Shown here: positions 1 through 9,416 of the stretch, piece by piece
How positions within the stretch are numbered: position 1 is the stretch's first letter
Layout: every line of letters begins with the position of its first letter
Source: Sphingomonas sp. IBVSS2
GTDB taxonomy: Bacteria > Pseudomonadota > Alphaproteobacteria > Sphingomonadales > Sphingomonadaceae
DNA length: 64,000 bases
NCBI RefSeq assembly: GCF_002127225.1
Contig: NZ_NFUR01000003.1
Span: forward strand, 558,001-622,000
Reading direction: 5' to 3'
Notes under the pieces: generated by a model
Seen by the model: the letters and a program-made list of their open reading frames with translations, nothing else
Databases searched by the model: none
Told to the model about the DNA's origin: nothing
Translations under genes and position numbers: made by a program

Positions 1-357
1 CACCGCCGGCGCGTCGAGCAGCGCCACGTCCTTCAGGCAGACATAGCGCCCCAGCCGCCCCTCGCCCTGGAGGAGCCCTTCGGGATCGGGCAACCCGACG
101 CCGGGAAGGAAATAGAGCAACAGGTTGCGCGGATAGACCGCAAGGCTGAACACCGCCTCCGACGTCTTCTCGCCGGGACCATAGCCGATCGCCAGCGCGT
201 TGTAATTGTCGTAGACCAGCTCGGTCGCGCCCGGCAGCCGCGCGCGCAACACCGCCCGCGCCGCGCGAACACGGTCCGCGATCTCGGGAGTGAAGCGGGC
301 GATGAAGCCTTCGAGCTGCGCTTCGGTCGCCGTCCCATCGCCGGGGTCGGCGGGCAT
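1..357 (-). CDS. DUF1801 domain protein (partial, runs off left edge)
   Basis: The reading frame from the ATG at 357 stays open to base 1, so 119 codons are visible and the C-terminus is outside the window. The translation has the look of the YdhG/DUF1801 family. A run reading YDNYNALAIGYGPGEKTSEA is followed by short hydrophobic strands (FSLAVYP, LLLYFLPG), as expected of this small beta-rich fold. The biochemical role of the family is not established, although some members resemble iron-chaperone or frataxin-like folds. The start lies 5 nt after the stop of the RNB ribonuclease gene, so the two are probably co-transcribed. The family call rests on motif memory and no function is inferred. 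Confidence 0.7.
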   Translation of the reverse strand, partial: MPADPGDGTATEAQLEGFIARFTPEIADRVRAARAVLRARLPGATELVYDNYNALAIGYGPGEKTSEAVFSLAVYPRNLLLYFLPGVGLPDPEGLLQGEGRLGRYVCLKDVALLDAPAV

Positions 358-362
358 GGTCG

Positions 363-1757
363 TCACGATACCGCTCCGATCGCTTCGAAACGGACGGCGC
401 GATCCGCCGGATCGGCATCGACCAGCCGCACCCGCAGCGGCGTCCCCGGTGCGGCGCCGGGTGCGTCGATGCGCGTGACGACCGGCAGGTCGGCGAGTTG
501 CATCCGCGCGCCGCGAACATCCACGTCGGTGACGACCGCCGCGAATTCCTCGCCCTCGCGCCCGGCGAGCATCACCGCTTCGGCCAGGTCGACGACCGCG
601 CGATCGATCTGCCCGCTCACGGCGTCGGCGCGTCCCATCACCTTGGGGAGCCGCTCAAAGGCCTGGCCGACCACCGCCGGAACCGGCTGACCCGCCATGA
701 TCGCCAGCGTCGCGCGGATGACATAGCGATCGGCCAGCCGCCGGAGCGGCGCGGTGGCATGGACATAGGGTGCCGCGACGGCGGCGTGCCAGGGCGCCGC
801 CCCCGCGCGCCATGGGGCATAGCTGGCGCCCTGCCCCGCCCGGCGGATCGCGAGCATCAGCGCCGCCTGGTGCGGATCGGCCGGATCCAGGCCGGTACGG
901 AACGCGACGAGCGATTGTGCCTGGGGCCAGGCGATGCCGAGCGCGCGCGCCGTGTTCCGCAGGCGCGATACGGCCGCCGCATCGGGCTCGGCCATCACCC
1001 GGAACAGGCCGGTATGATGCGCCTGCAACACCTCGGCGATGGCGAGATTGGTCGCGAGCGACAGGGCCGCGTTGCGGGCCTCCGACGCATGGCGCGCGCG
1101 AAAGGCTAGTGCATAGCCGCCATCGGCGCGGCGCGCGACTTCCTGCTCGGGCGGATCGACCCTGGCGGCGCCGCGGCGTGCTTCGGCAAGGGCGATGCGG
1201 CGGGCGAGTTCGGCGAATTGCGGGGGCAAATCCGTATCGTCCGCGCTCTCATAGGCGAGCTTGGCACGGCTCCTGACCAGCGCGCGCTCCGCCGCTTCCA
1301 GCCGGGCCTCGCCATCGGGCGCCACCCGCACGGTGAAGAGCACCGCCGGGCGCGGGCCGTCGGGCAACAGGCTGGCCGCTCCTTCGCTCAGCACCGGCGG
1401 ATAGAGCCCGGCCTTTCCGTCCGGCAGATACAGCGTCGCACCGCGTCGCCACGCCTCGCGGTCGACGGGGTCGTCGTCCTCGACGAACCAGGCGACATCG
1501 GCGATCGCGTAGCGCAGCAGCAGGTCGCCGCCGCTGGCCTCGATCGCAAAGGCCTGGTCGAGGTCGGTCGAGCTTGCCGGATCGAGCGTGACCAGCGGAA
1601 GCCCGGTCCGATCGACATGTTCCGTCGGCACCCGGCGCGCCGCGGTCTCGGCGGCGGCGATCACGTCCGGAGGAAAGGCCTGGGGAACGTGGAACTGGCC
1701 GCGGATGGCGGCAAGGCCGCCAGCCAGCACGCGATCGGGATCGAATACCGCCTTCAT
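363..1757 (-). CDS. RNB-domain ribonuclease
   Basis: A 464-residue protein of the RNase II/R superfamily, expected to degrade RNA processively from the 3' end in the cytoplasm. The catalytic RNB signature is visible near residues 58-70 (LDPASSTDLDQAF), with the closely spaced Asp residues that bind Mg2+. A later run, HATAPLRRLADRY, matches the conserved C-terminal part of the RNB domain. The protein is much shorter than E. coli RNase R (813 residues) or RNase II (644). It lacks obvious N-terminal cold-shock domains and a long S1 tail, so it belongs to the compact RNB subfamily rather than being RNase R itself. It precedes the DUF1801 gene by 5 nt. Confidence 0.85.
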   Translation of the reverse strand: MKAVFDPDRVLAGGLAAIRGQFHVPQAFPPDVIAAAETAARRVPTEHVDRTGLPLVTLDPASSTDLDQAFAIEASGGDLLLRYAIADVAWFVEDDDPVDREAWRRGATLYLPDGKAGLYPPVLSEGAASLLPDGPRPAVLFTVRVAPDGEARLEAAERALVRSRAKLAYESADDTDLPPQFAELARRIALAEARRGAARVDPPEQEVARRADGGYALAFRARHASEARNAALSLATNLAIAEVLQAHHTGLFRVMAEPDAAAVSRLRNTARALGIAWPQAQSLVAFRTGLDPADPHQAALMLAIRRAGQGASYAPWRAGAAPWHAAVAAPYVHATAPLRRLADRYVIRATLAIMAGQPVPAVVGQAFERLPKVMGRADAVSGQIDRAVVDLAEAVMLAGREGEEFAAVVTDVDVRGARMQLADLPVVTRIDAPGAAPGTPLRVRLVDADPADRAVRFEAIGAVS

Positions 1758-1885
1758 CGCCGGCGACTATAGCGCCCGCAACGGATCGGGAAACCGGGAT
1801 CGCGGGAGCCCGCGCCTATCCAGGGGTCCGGGAAAATGACGAAGGTCGCGCACGCAAGGGAACGCGCGGCTCCGCCCGAACGCGA

Positions 1886-1917
1886 AAGACCCGGCGCGGG
1901 GCAACGCGCCGGGTCTT
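1886..1917 (-). terminator. Strong hairpin terminator of recA
   Basis: A perfect 13-bp inverted repeat (AAGACCCGGCGCG and its complement) encloses a 6-nt loop. It lies 64 nt beyond the recA stop codon. Read on the minus strand, the stem ends in TCTT followed by a short T run, so it should terminate recA transcription. Some read-through into the RNB gene is possible. Confidence 0.75.
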
Positions 1918-1980
1918 CCCATGGGTCTCAGCCCGTGACCGCCGCCGCACGCATCACGCGCGGGCGCGGCCTGTAATGGA

Positions 1981-3060
1981 TCAAAGATCGTCGTCGCCGT
2001 CATCGGCGTCGGGCCCGGTCATCAGGCCTTCGGCAACCTTCTCGGTGCGCGCCCGGATCGCGGCCTCGAGGCGCTCGCGCAATTCGCCATTCTCCTTGAG
2101 GAAATTCTTGGCGTTCTCGCGGCCCTGGCCGATCCGAACGCTGTCGTACGAGAACCAGGCGCCCGACTTCTCGACCAGCCCCGCCTTGACGCCGAGGTCG
2201 AGGATCTCGCCGATCTTGGAGATGCCCTCGCCGTACATGATGTCGAACTCGACCTGCTTGAACGGCGGCGCCACCTTGTTCTTCACCACCTTCACACGCG
2301 TGGTGTTGCCGATGATGTCCTCGCGGTCCTTGATCTGGCCGGTGCGGCGGATGTCGAGGCGGACCGAGGCATAGAATTTCAGCGCGTTGCCGCCGGTCGT
2401 GGTCTCCGGATTGCCGTACATCACGCCGATCTTCATGCGCAGCTGGTTGATGAAGATCACCATGCAGCGAGAGCGGCTGATCGAGCCGGTGAGCTTGCGC
2501 AGCGACTGCGACATCAGCCGGGCCTGAAGCCCGACATGGCTGTCGCCCATCTCGCCCTCGATCTCGGCGCGCGGCACCAGCGCGGCAACCGAATCGACCA
2601 CCAGCACGTCGATCGCGTTCGAGCGGACCAGCGTATCGGTGATCTCGAGCGCCTGCTCGCCGGTATCGGGCTGCGAGACGATCAACTCGTCGATATTGAC
2701 GCCCAGCTTCTTGGCATAGACCGGATCCAGCGCATGCTCCGCATCGACGAACGCAGCGACGCCGCCGCTGCGCTGCGCTTCGGCGATGACGTGCAGTGCC
2801 AGCGTGGTCTTGCCCGAACTTTCCGGCCCATAGACTTCGATCACGCGGCCACGGGGCAGCCCGCCCACGCCGAGCGCGATGTCGAGCCCGAGCGACCCGG
2901 TCGAGATCGCCTCGACCTGCATCGCCTCCTTGGAGCCGAGCTTCATCGCCGACCCCTTGCCGAATGCGCGGTCGATCTGTGCGAGGGCGGCGTCGAGCGC
3001 CTTCTGCTTGTCCGAAGAAATCGCCATGTTGCCGTCAATCACCTTGAGCGAAGCTGCCAT
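1981..3060 (-). CDS. recA: Recombinase RecA
   Basis: A 359-residue RecA. It forms filaments on single-stranded DNA, catalyses strand exchange and stimulates LexA self-cleavage. The Walker A motif GPESSGKT is at residues 78-85, and the L2-type sequence [10 protein letters not shown], the NQLRMKIGV stretch and the acidic C-terminus (DADDGDDDL) are all present. The start at 3060 is preceded by GGGGA at a suitable distance. The ATG at 3027 aligns with the E. coli start and is an alternative. Two LexA boxes lie in the upstream region shared with the divergent MOSC gene, and a strong hairpin follows the gene. Identification is secure. Confidence 0.98.
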   Translation of the reverse strand: MAASLKVIDGNMAISSDKQKALDAALAQIDRAFGKGSAMKLGSKEAMQVEAISTGSLGLDIALGVGGLPRGRVIEVYGPESSGKTTLALHVIAEAQRSGGVAAFVDAEHALDPVYAKKLGVNIDELIVSQPDTGEQALEITDTLVRSNAIDVLVVDSVAALVPRAEIEGEMGDSHVGLQARLMSQSLRKLTGSISRSRCMVIFINQLRMKIGVMYGNPETTTGGNALKFYASVRLDIRRTGQIKDREDIIGNTTRVKVVKNKVAPPFKQVEFDIMYGEGISKIGEILDLGVKAGLVEKSGAWFSYDSVRIGQGRENAKNFLKENGELRERLEAAIRARTEKVAEGLMTGPDADDGDDDL

Positions 3061-3138
3061 TGGAAGTCCCCGTCGCTAGAAGGTTTGGCTTGCGCCTTCA
3101 ACCTGTGTTGGAGGCCGTGTATCGCGTTTGTTCCACAA

Positions 3139-3153
3139 GAACAAGAGCGGAAC
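3139..3153. promoter_or_regulatory. LexA (SOS) box, GAAC-N7-GAAC
   Basis: Direct repeat GAAC-N7-GAAC, the reverse-complement form of the alphaproteobacterial LexA site, 79 nt upstream of the recA start. It lies close to a second box at 3164-3178. Confidence 0.75.
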
Positions 3154-3163
3154 GGAATTTTTT

Positions 3164-3178
3164 GTTCCATAATCGTTC
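3164..3178. promoter_or_regulatory. LexA (SOS) box, GTTC-N7-GTTC
   Basis: Exact GTTC-N7-GTTC, the known LexA recognition form in Alphaproteobacteria. It is 104 nt upstream of the recA ATG and 57 nt before the divergent MOSC gene. Its orientation is opposite to that of the box at 3139. Confidence 0.8.
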
Positions 3179-3234
3179 CACCTCTCCGCAAGGCCGTGAT
3201 TGCCCTTCCCGCTCGCACTCGCTAGCCGGGCGAT

Positions 3235-3951
3235 ATGACCCGCATCGTCGGCCATGTCCGTGCGCTCAACCGCTTTCCGGTCAAGTCGATGGCCGGCGAA
3301 CGGCTCGACATGGCGGAGCTCGACTGGCAGGGAATCGAGGGCGACCGGCAATATGCGTTCGTCCGCGCAGCCAACGGCACGCGCTTTCCCTGGCTCACTG
3401 CGCGCGAGGTGCCGGCAATGGTCCTCCACCGGGCGCGCTTCGACGACCCGGCGCGGCCCAAGACCAGCGCGGTGACGGTCGAGACGCCTGACGGTGCGGC
3501 GATCCCGCTCCGCGATCCGCAGCTCAAGGCGCAGCTGGAGGCCGCCGCGGGCGAACCTGCCGCGCTGATCCAGGTGGCCCGCGGAATCTATGATTCGATG
3601 CCGGTCTCGATCCAGACCAGCGCCGGCCATGCCGCGCTGGAGGCCGCGCACGGCGCCCCGCTGGCGATCGATCGGTTCCGGATCAACGTGATCGTGGAGA
3701 GCGACGTGCCCGCCAGCGAATGGCGGGGCAAGCGGCTGGCGTTCGGCGAAGCAGAGGAGGGTGCGGTGGTGCAATGCGCCGATCCGATCGCCCGCTGCGT
3801 GATCGTGACGATCGATCCGGAGACCGGCGCGAAGGAGCCGCGCGTGCTGCGCACCGTCGCGCGGGAGTTCGGCAATGCCTATGGGATCTATGCGGGTCCG
3901 GCCCGGCCGGGACTGATACGGCTGGGCGACGCGGTGCGGCTGCTGGATTAG
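3235..3951 (+). CDS. MOSC domain-containing protein
   Basis: A 238-residue protein with an N-terminal MOSC beta-barrel start (HVRALNRFPVKSMAGERLD) and a C-terminal MOSC domain. The latter contains NVIVES and a Cys in the segment DPIARCVIVTIDPETG, where this family typically coordinates the molybdenum cofactor. Relatives such as YcbX and mARC bind Moco and reduce N-hydroxylated compounds, or act as sulfur carriers. The exact substrate cannot be read from the sequence. The gene is divergent from recA across a 174-bp region holding the two LexA boxes, so SOS control of this gene is possible but not shown. Confidence 0.85.
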   Translation: MTRIVGHVRALNRFPVKSMAGERLDMAELDWQGIEGDRQYAFVRAANGTRFPWLTAREVPAMVLHRARFDDPARPKTSAVTVETPDGAAIPLRDPQLKAQLEAAAGEPAALIQVARGIYDSMPVSIQTSAGHAALEAAHGAPLAIDRFRINVIVESDVPASEWRGKRLAFGEAEEGAVVQCADPIARCVIVTIDPETGAKEPRVLRTVAREFGNAYGIYAGPARPGLIRLGDAVRLLD

Positions 3952-4280
3952 GTTGGTTCGCGCGACGACGCTACGCCGCGACGAAGAAGATATTGCTCGC
4001 GCGGAGACGGGAGGCGCGAAGATGAAGATGTTGCGCACGCGGTTGGGGCATGCGCCGCGTCAGCGGCCGGAAAATGGGAGCCTTGTCGTGGAGGGCGCCG
4101 CTGGAGCGGCGCTAGCCCTCCTCGCGTCTCCGCGTCTCCGCGTGAACCTCTCTGATTCTTCTTCATCGCGTCGTCGCGCGAAACAATTTCTGCCACGCAT
4201 GCCCGTATCGCACCCTCGCCTGAGATCCCGGCGTTCGCCGGGAGGACGGCCATGGAATGGGGAAAGGGGAACGCCGGCGC
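3952..4280. repeat. Gene-free 329-bp spacer bounded by an inverted repeat
   Basis: No convincing ORF is present. A 15-bp inverted repeat, TTCGCGCGACGACGC at 3957-3971 and its exact complement at 4168-4182, encloses about 200 bp. The similarity continues inward as GAAGAAGA against TCTTCTTC. Inside are a GC-rich hairpin near 4090-4119 and a short tandem of GCGTCTCC units near 4126-4141. The whole resembles a miniature repeat element. No terminal target duplication is evident. Confidence 0.45.
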
Positions 4281-4643
4281 TCAGTCCGCCGCGACGAGGC
4301 TGTCGAGCACCTTCTCGACGCTGTCCATCGTGAACGGCTTGGAAAGCACGGGACGATCCCGATAGGCTTCCGCGATCATGTCCCCCGCCCCGCCGGTCGC
4401 GAGCACGAAGGGGATGCCCCGTGCCGCCAGCGCATCGGCGATCGGCCAGCTGGTTTCGCCGCCGCGCAGGTTCACGTCCATGATGGCCGCGTCGATACCG
4501 CCGGCCTCGACCAGCTCGAGGGCCGAGGCGACGCTGTCCGCCGTGCCGGCGACGAGGCGATCGAGCGCATCGAGAAAGTCCTCGAGCATCATCGCGATGA
4601 GCGGCTCGTCTTCGACGATCAGGATTTTCTGGGACCCCGGCAT
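4281..4643 (-). CDS. Single-domain response regulator
   Basis: A 120-residue stand-alone receiver with no output domain. The acidic pair (E11-D12-E13 region) follows the first beta strand, the phospho-acceptor is D56 in AAIMDVNLRGG, the switch Thr is near T82 (VLATGG), and the conserved Lys is K101 in LSKPF. The ATG at 4643 was chosen because GGGAG sits 6 nt upstream. An in-frame ATG at 4655 has no such site. The gene follows cckA by 40 nt in the same direction, so it probably shares its transcript. Single-domain receivers often act as phosphate sinks or protein-interaction switches. A role in the CckA-ChpT-CtrA relay is an inference. Confidence 0.85.
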   Translation of the reverse strand: MPGSQKILIVEDEPLIAMMLEDFLDALDRLVAGTADSVASALELVEAGGIDAAIMDVNLRGGETSWPIADALAARGIPFVLATGGAGDMIAEAYRDRPVLSKPFTMDSVEKVLDSLVAAD

Positions 4644-4683
4644 GGCCGCTCCCATCGCAGGAAAATCACGACACGCCAAGTAT

Positions 4684-7080
4684 TTATTTGGGCGAAAGCA
4701 CGTCGCGCGCGGCTTCGGCAAGTTGCTGTACCGAAAAGGGCTTCGGCAGGAAGGCGACTTGCTCCAGATCAATCGACTTGCGCAGCTGTTCTTCGGCATA
4801 GCCCGACATGAACAGGATCGGCAGATCGGGATATTTGGCACGGATCCGGCGCGCCATCGTCGGGCCGTCCATCACCGGCATGACCACGTCGGAGATGAGC
4901 AGGTCGGGCCGGTCGATCGTCTCGATCAGCTCGAGCGCCGCCTCGCCATTGTCCGCGGTGACCACGGTGTAGCCCTGGCGGGCGAGCGCGCGCTCGGCGA
5001 TGGCGCGGACCATGTCCTCGTCCTCGACCACCAGGATCGTGCCGGTGCCCCAAGTATCGGCGGGCTTCTCCTTCGGCCCGGGCAGCTTGGCGACGACCGG
5101 TGCCTCGGTCGCGGCATGGACCGGCAGGTAGATGGTGAACTCCGCCCCGCCGCCGGGCACGTTCTCCGCAAAGATGAATCCGCCCGATTGCTTGATGATG
5201 CCATAGACGGTGGAAAGGCCCAGGCCGGTGCCCTTGCCCACTTCCTTGGTAGTGAAGAACGGCTCCCAGATCTTGGCGAGGATCTCGGGCGGGATGCCGG
5301 TGCCGGTATCGGCGATGCGCAGCGCGGTATAGTCGCCGACCGGCAGCACGTCGTCGTCCATCCGGCGGACATCGGCGGCCGGCACCGCCATCGTCTCGAT
5401 GGTGAGCATGCCGCCGCCATTGGGATTTTGCGACAGCATCGCGTCGCGCGCATTGACGGCGAGATTGACCACCACCTGCTCGAGCTGGCCCGGGTCGGCG
5501 CGTACCGGGCCCAGGTTGCGGCCATGCTTGACTTCGAGCCGGACGGTCTCGCCGAGCAGGCGCTTCAGCAGGTTGGAGACTTCGGAGATGACGTCGGGCA
5601 GCTGGAGCAATTGCGGGCGCAGCGTCTGCTGGCGCGAAAATGCGAGCAGCTGGCGGGTCAGCGAGGCGGCACGGTTCGAATTGGCGCGGATCTGCTGGAT
5701 GTCGTCATAATCGCTGTCGCCGGGCGAATGGCGCATCAGCATCAAGTCGCAATGTCCGATGATCGCGGTCAGGATGTTGTTGAAATCATGCGCGACGCCG
5801 CCCGCGAGCTGTCCGACCGCCTGCATCTTGGTAGCCTGTGCGACCTGGCGCTTGAGCTTCGATTCCTCGCCCGAATCCTTGAGGCTGATGAGGACGGCGG
5901 CTTCGCCCAGCCCGCGCGCGCCGGCAATGCCGATCGAGACCGGCTCCTCGGGCGCATCGGCCATGCGCACGGTCATCTCGGCCGATTGCGGCGCCCCGCC
6001 GGCAAACCGGCGGACGGCGTCGGCGAGCGCGGCCTTGTCCTCGCGCACCACCAGGTCGCCCGGATAGAGCGGCGGCGCCGCGGCATTGACGCGGGTGGCC
6101 CGCACGAACGCATCGTTCATGCTGGCGAAGCGCCCGTCCCGATCGACCAGGGCAAGTCCGAGCGGCAGCAGCGCGATCAGCGAGCGGACATGCGCACCGG
6201 CACTGGCGCCGATCGCCGGCGTGGGCACATTGCCCTGCTCCTCGTCGAGCAGCGCCACGAGCAGCGGCGCCTCCTCGCCGTCGAGGAAGGGGATCTGCAG
6301 CACACGGAGCGGATTGCCCTCCAGCCCCTCGCGCTCGAAGCGGACCAGCCCCATGGAATCGGTGATCAGGAAGCGGGCGAAGTCGCGCCCTTCGGCGGCG
6401 GCTTCCGGGCTGCCCATGGCGCGCAGGCGGAACACGCGGTTGGCGCTGCGCACCCGGCCCTCGGGCGACACCATCGCGGCCATGATGCCGGCCGAGCCCA
6501 GCCGGTCGCCGGTATGGCCGTCGATCAGCGCCTGGACCTGGCTGGCGAGGTCGAGCGCCTGCACGCCGATGAAGCGCCAGACGAGCGATTCCTCGCCCAC
6601 GCGCTGGACACGGGCGGATACGGGAGCGCTGAACACCTGAATACCGTCCTCGCGCGCCTCGCCGTCGCGCCAGGCGGTTCGCGCCGCGGTGCCGAGCGCG
6701 GCGACGGCGGCGTCGCTGATCGGGAGATTGGGCGGCGTCGGCCAGCCGGCGAACAATGCCTCGAAACGGCTGTTGGCGCAGACCAGGCGTCCGGCACGGT
6801 CGGTGACCGCCAGCGCATCGTCGCTGGCCGCCGCGAGCGCCTGGGCGACCGACCAGTCGACCGGGGCCTCGCCGGCGATATCCGCATGGAAGAGCCTGCG
6901 CGCACCCCAGAGCCCGCCCGCGGCGAGCAGCCCCGCCGCGACGAAGCCGACCGCGACCGCGCGGTCGTTCAGCGTGAGCAGGATCACCGCGCCCGCAAGG
7001 AACCCGGCCAGGATCGCCGCCGCGAAGGGCAGCCAGCGGCGGGACGTCGAAATAGGGCTATGGGCGGGCAACGTGGCCAT
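4684..7080 (-). CDS. cckA: Cell-cycle hybrid histidine kinase CckA
   Basis: A 798-residue membrane hybrid kinase. Two transmembrane segments lie near residues 15-62. PAS-like regions follow, then the HisKA box [16 protein letters not shown] with the phospho-His near residue 431, and a HATPase domain ([31 protein letters not shown]). The C-terminal receiver begins near 682 with the acceptor Asp near 731 ([11 protein letters not shown]). The H-box is characteristic of CckA, which in Caulobacter phosphorylates CtrA and CpdR through ChpT. The start is set at the ATG at 7080. The frame also allows an upstream TTG at 7119, which would add 13 residues. The small receiver gene follows downstream. Confidence 0.93.
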   Translation of the reverse strand: MATLPAHSPISTSRRWLPFAAAILAGFLAGAVILLTLNDRAVAVGFVAAGLLAAGGLWGARRLFHADIAGEAPVDWSVAQALAAASDDALAVTDRAGRLVCANSRFEALFAGWPTPPNLPISDAAVAALGTAARTAWRDGEAREDGIQVFSAPVSARVQRVGEESLVWRFIGVQALDLASQVQALIDGHTGDRLGSAGIMAAMVSPEGRVRSANRVFRLRAMGSPEAAAEGRDFARFLITDSMGLVRFEREGLEGNPLRVLQIPFLDGEEAPLLVALLDEEQGNVPTPAIGASAGAHVRSLIALLPLGLALVDRDGRFASMNDAFVRATRVNAAAPPLYPGDLVVREDKAALADAVRRFAGGAPQSAEMTVRMADAPEEPVSIGIAGARGLGEAAVLISLKDSGEESKLKRQVAQATKMQAVGQLAGGVAHDFNNILTAIIGHCDLMLMRHSPGDSDYDDIQQIRANSNRAASLTRQLLAFSRQQTLRPQLLQLPDVISEVSNLLKRLLGETVRLEVKHGRNLGPVRADPGQLEQVVVNLAVNARDAMLSQNPNGGGMLTIETMAVPAADVRRMDDDVLPVGDYTALRIADTGTGIPPEILAKIWEPFFTTKEVGKGTGLGLSTVYGIIKQSGGFIFAENVPGGGAEFTIYLPVHAATEAPVVAKLPGPKEKPADTWGTGTILVVEDEDMVRAIAERALARQGYTVVTADNGEAALELIETIDRPDLLISDVVMPVMDGPTMARRIRAKYPDLPILFMSGYAEEQLRKSIDLEQVAFLPKPFSVQQLAEAARDVLSPK

Positions 7081-7121
7081 GCGCCACCGATGTTCGGTCA
7101 AGCGACGCGGGTCAAGCAAAT

Positions 7122-7222
7122 CTCCCCTCCCGCTTGCGGGAGGGGTCGGGGGAGGGCCTGATCTCTACATGCGAGGCTCGCGGCGCTCCCCTCCCCTAAC
7201 CCCTCCCGCAAACGGGAGGGGA
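7122..7222. repeat. Paired REP-like palindromes (BIME-like)
   Basis: Two related palindromic units lie in opposite orientation in the space between the M13 peptidase and cckA. The left unit has CCCCTCCCGC, a 2-nt gap, and its complement at 7124-7145, followed by a G-rich tail. The right unit has CCCCTCCCG, a 4-nt loop, and its complement at 7200-7221, preceded by the complementary C-rich tail. They could act as a transcript-stabilising or terminating structure between the two minus-strand genes. Confidence 0.65.
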
Positions 7223-7230
7223 ACTTCAGG

Positions 7231-9312
7231 TCACCAGATCCGGACGCGCTTGTCGGGCGTCAGGAACAGCTTGGTTGCCGGATCGGGGTTATAGGCCCCG
7301 TACCAGGGATCGAGGTTGCGCACGACCCAGGCGCGCTGCTGCGACGGCGAGTGCGGATCGGTGAGCAGGCGCTGGCGCAGATTCGCCTCGCGATAGTTGC
7401 GGCGCCATACCTGGGCCCAGCCCTGGTAGAAGCGCTGGTCGCCCGTGGTGCCGTCGAGCACCGGCGACGCCTGGCCGTTCAGCGAGGCCTTGTACGCGTC
7501 ATGGGCGACGGTGAGGCCGGCCAGGTCGGCCACATTCTCGCCGAGCGTCAGCGCGCCCTTCACATGCATGCCCGGCAGCGGCTCATACTGGTCGTACTGG
7601 GCGACCAGCGCGTCGGTGCGCGCCTTGAATGCCTTGACGTCCGCCGGGGTCCACCAGTCGGTCAGGCGGCCTTCCTTGTCGTACTTGGCGCCCTGGTCGT
7701 CGAAATGGTGGCTCAGCTCATGGCCGATCACCGCGCCGATGCCGCCATAGTTCACCGCCGGATCGGCGTTCGGATCGAAGAAGGGCGGCTGCAGGATCGC
7801 GGCCGGGAAGACGATCTCGACCATGCCGAAATTGGCATAGGCGTTGATCGTCATCGGAGTCATGCCCCATTCCCAGCGGCGGATCGGCTGGCCGAGCTTG
7901 GAGACATTGTCGTCATATTGCCAGTTGTTGGCGCGCACATTGTTGCCGAATGCGTCGCCGGGCGTGATCGTCAGCGCCGCATAGTCCTGCCAATGGTCGG
8001 GATAGCCGATCTTCGGCTTGAAGGCGGCCAGCTTCTCATGCGCCTTCACCTTGGTCTCGGGCGCCATCCATTCGAGCTTGTCGATCCGGCGGTCCATCGC
8101 CGCGATCACGTTCTTCACCAGCTGGTCGGCCGCCGCCTTGGTCTCGGGCGGGAAATATTTGGCGACATAGACTTGGCTGACGTCGTCGGCGAGCGCGCCG
8201 GTGGTGAAGTCCACTGCGCGCTTCCAGCGCACCTCCTGCTCCGGCGTGCCCGACAGGGTGGTGCCGTAGAAGGCGAACTGCTCCTTGTCGAAGGCGCTCG
8301 GCAGCACATCGGCGAAATTGTCGAGCGTGCGGACCAGCAGCTGGTCCTTCAGCACCGCCAGCGGCGCCTGCTGGATCAGCCGGGCGATGCCCGCAACCGC
8401 ACTGGGCTGGCCGACGATCACATTCTCCACCGGCGTCTTGCCGGCCGCGAAAAAGGCCTTGAAGTCGAAGCCCGGCGCCGACTTCTGCAGCTGGGCGACG
8501 GTCATCTTGTTATAGGTCTTGGTCGCATCGCGGCTTTCGACGCGAGTCCACTGCACTCCGGCGATCTTCGTCTCGAAATCGACGATCGCCTGGGCGCGTG
8601 CCGTGGCATTGGGCTCGCCGGCGAGCGTCAGCACGTTGGTGAGGTGCTTGAGATAGGCCGTCTTGGTCTCGACGAACTTGGCGTCCTTCGAGAGGTAATA
8701 GTCGCGGTCGGGCATGCCCAGCCCGGCCTGGTAGAGGCTCAGCGCATAGACTTCCGGTTCCTTGTCGTCCTGGCCGACATAAGTGGCGAAGGGCACGCCC
8801 ACGCCGTTGCGGCGCGCGGCGGCGGCAAGCGCGGGATAGCCGGCCTTGGCGGTCAGCGCCTTGATCTGGTCGAGCCACGGCTTGGCCGGCGCCAGGCCCT
8901 TGCCGTCGATCGCCGCGGTATCGAGATAGGTGGCATAGGCGGTGCCGATCTTCGAGTTCGGATCGCCCTTCGCCGCATCGAGGATCGCGTGCGTCTGCTT
9001 CTTGGCGTTGTCGTCCAGGATGTTGAACGAGCCATAGTTCGACTTGTCGGCCGGGATCGGCGTGTTCTTCGCCCAGGCGCCATTGGCATAATTGTAGAAA
9101 TCGTCGCCCGGCTTGATCGCGGGATCCATGCCGGCGGTGTCGAAGCCATAGCTGCCATAGACCGGCTTGGGCTTTTCGGGCTGCGGCGCCGGATCGGGCT
9201 CGGTGACCGGCGCGGCCTCGACCGGCGCGGCCGGCAGCGAGGCGTTGTGCGCGCAGCCGGCGAGCAGCACGGGCGCGGCGAGGAAACTGGTGGTGAGGAG
9301 CGACAGGCGCAT
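7231..9312 (-). CDS. M13 family metallopeptidase (lipoprotein)
   Basis: A 693-residue neprilysin/PepO-like zinc endopeptidase. The start MRLSLL gives a lipoprotein signal peptide with lipobox LAGC at residues 16-19, so it should be membrane-anchored in the periplasm. The catalytic motif is HELSHHFDDQG (HExxH), followed by the third zinc-ligand motif ENVADLAGL. The C-terminus VRIW fits the family, whose members usually end in a short aromatic tail. The open frame extends upstream to 9843, but that stretch overlaps the DUF2062 gene and lacks a signal peptide. A second M13 paralogue lies at 39,554-41,623. Confidence 0.93.
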   Translation of the reverse strand: MRLSLLTTSFLAAPVLLAGCAHNASLPAAPVEAAPVTEPDPAPQPEKPKPVYGSYGFDTAGMDPAIKPGDDFYNYANGAWAKNTPIPADKSNYGSFNILDDNAKKQTHAILDAAKGDPNSKIGTAYATYLDTAAIDGKGLAPAKPWLDQIKALTAKAGYPALAAAARRNGVGVPFATYVGQDDKEPEVYALSLYQAGLGMPDRDYYLSKDAKFVETKTAYLKHLTNVLTLAGEPNATARAQAIVDFETKIAGVQWTRVESRDATKTYNKMTVAQLQKSAPGFDFKAFFAAGKTPVENVIVGQPSAVAGIARLIQQAPLAVLKDQLLVRTLDNFADVLPSAFDKEQFAFYGTTLSGTPEQEVRWKRAVDFTTGALADDVSQVYVAKYFPPETKAAADQLVKNVIAAMDRRIDKLEWMAPETKVKAHEKLAAFKPKIGYPDHWQDYAALTITPGDAFGNNVRANNWQYDDNVSKLGQPIRRWEWGMTPMTINAYANFGMVEIVFPAAILQPPFFDPNADPAVNYGGIGAVIGHELSHHFDDQGAKYDKEGRLTDWWTPADVKAFKARTDALVAQYDQYEPLPGMHVKGALTLGENVADLAGLTVAHDAYKASLNGQASPVLDGTTGDQRFYQGWAQVWRRNYREANLRQRLLTDPHSPSQQRAWVVRNLDPWYGAYNPDPATKLFLTPDKRVRIW

Positions 9313-9416
9313 GGGAATCCCCGATGGTTGATCGGGCTGTCTTAGACCGTCGATGGGCTCCGTCAATCGGCTGGGCGTAACATTATTACACCACGATGAC
9401 GACGTTCCCGCCGCGT

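Noticed and set aside
4120..4142. Tandem GCGTCTCC units as a possible CRISPR
   Set aside because: There are only two or three short units with no spacers or leader, and no cas genes are present in the window.
4378..7161. A 927-residue ORF on the plus strand opposite cckA
   Set aside because: It is a high-G+C shadow of cckA. It has no ribosome-binding site and no recognisable family, and it is rich in Arg, His, Asp and Gly, which is typical of antisense frames here.
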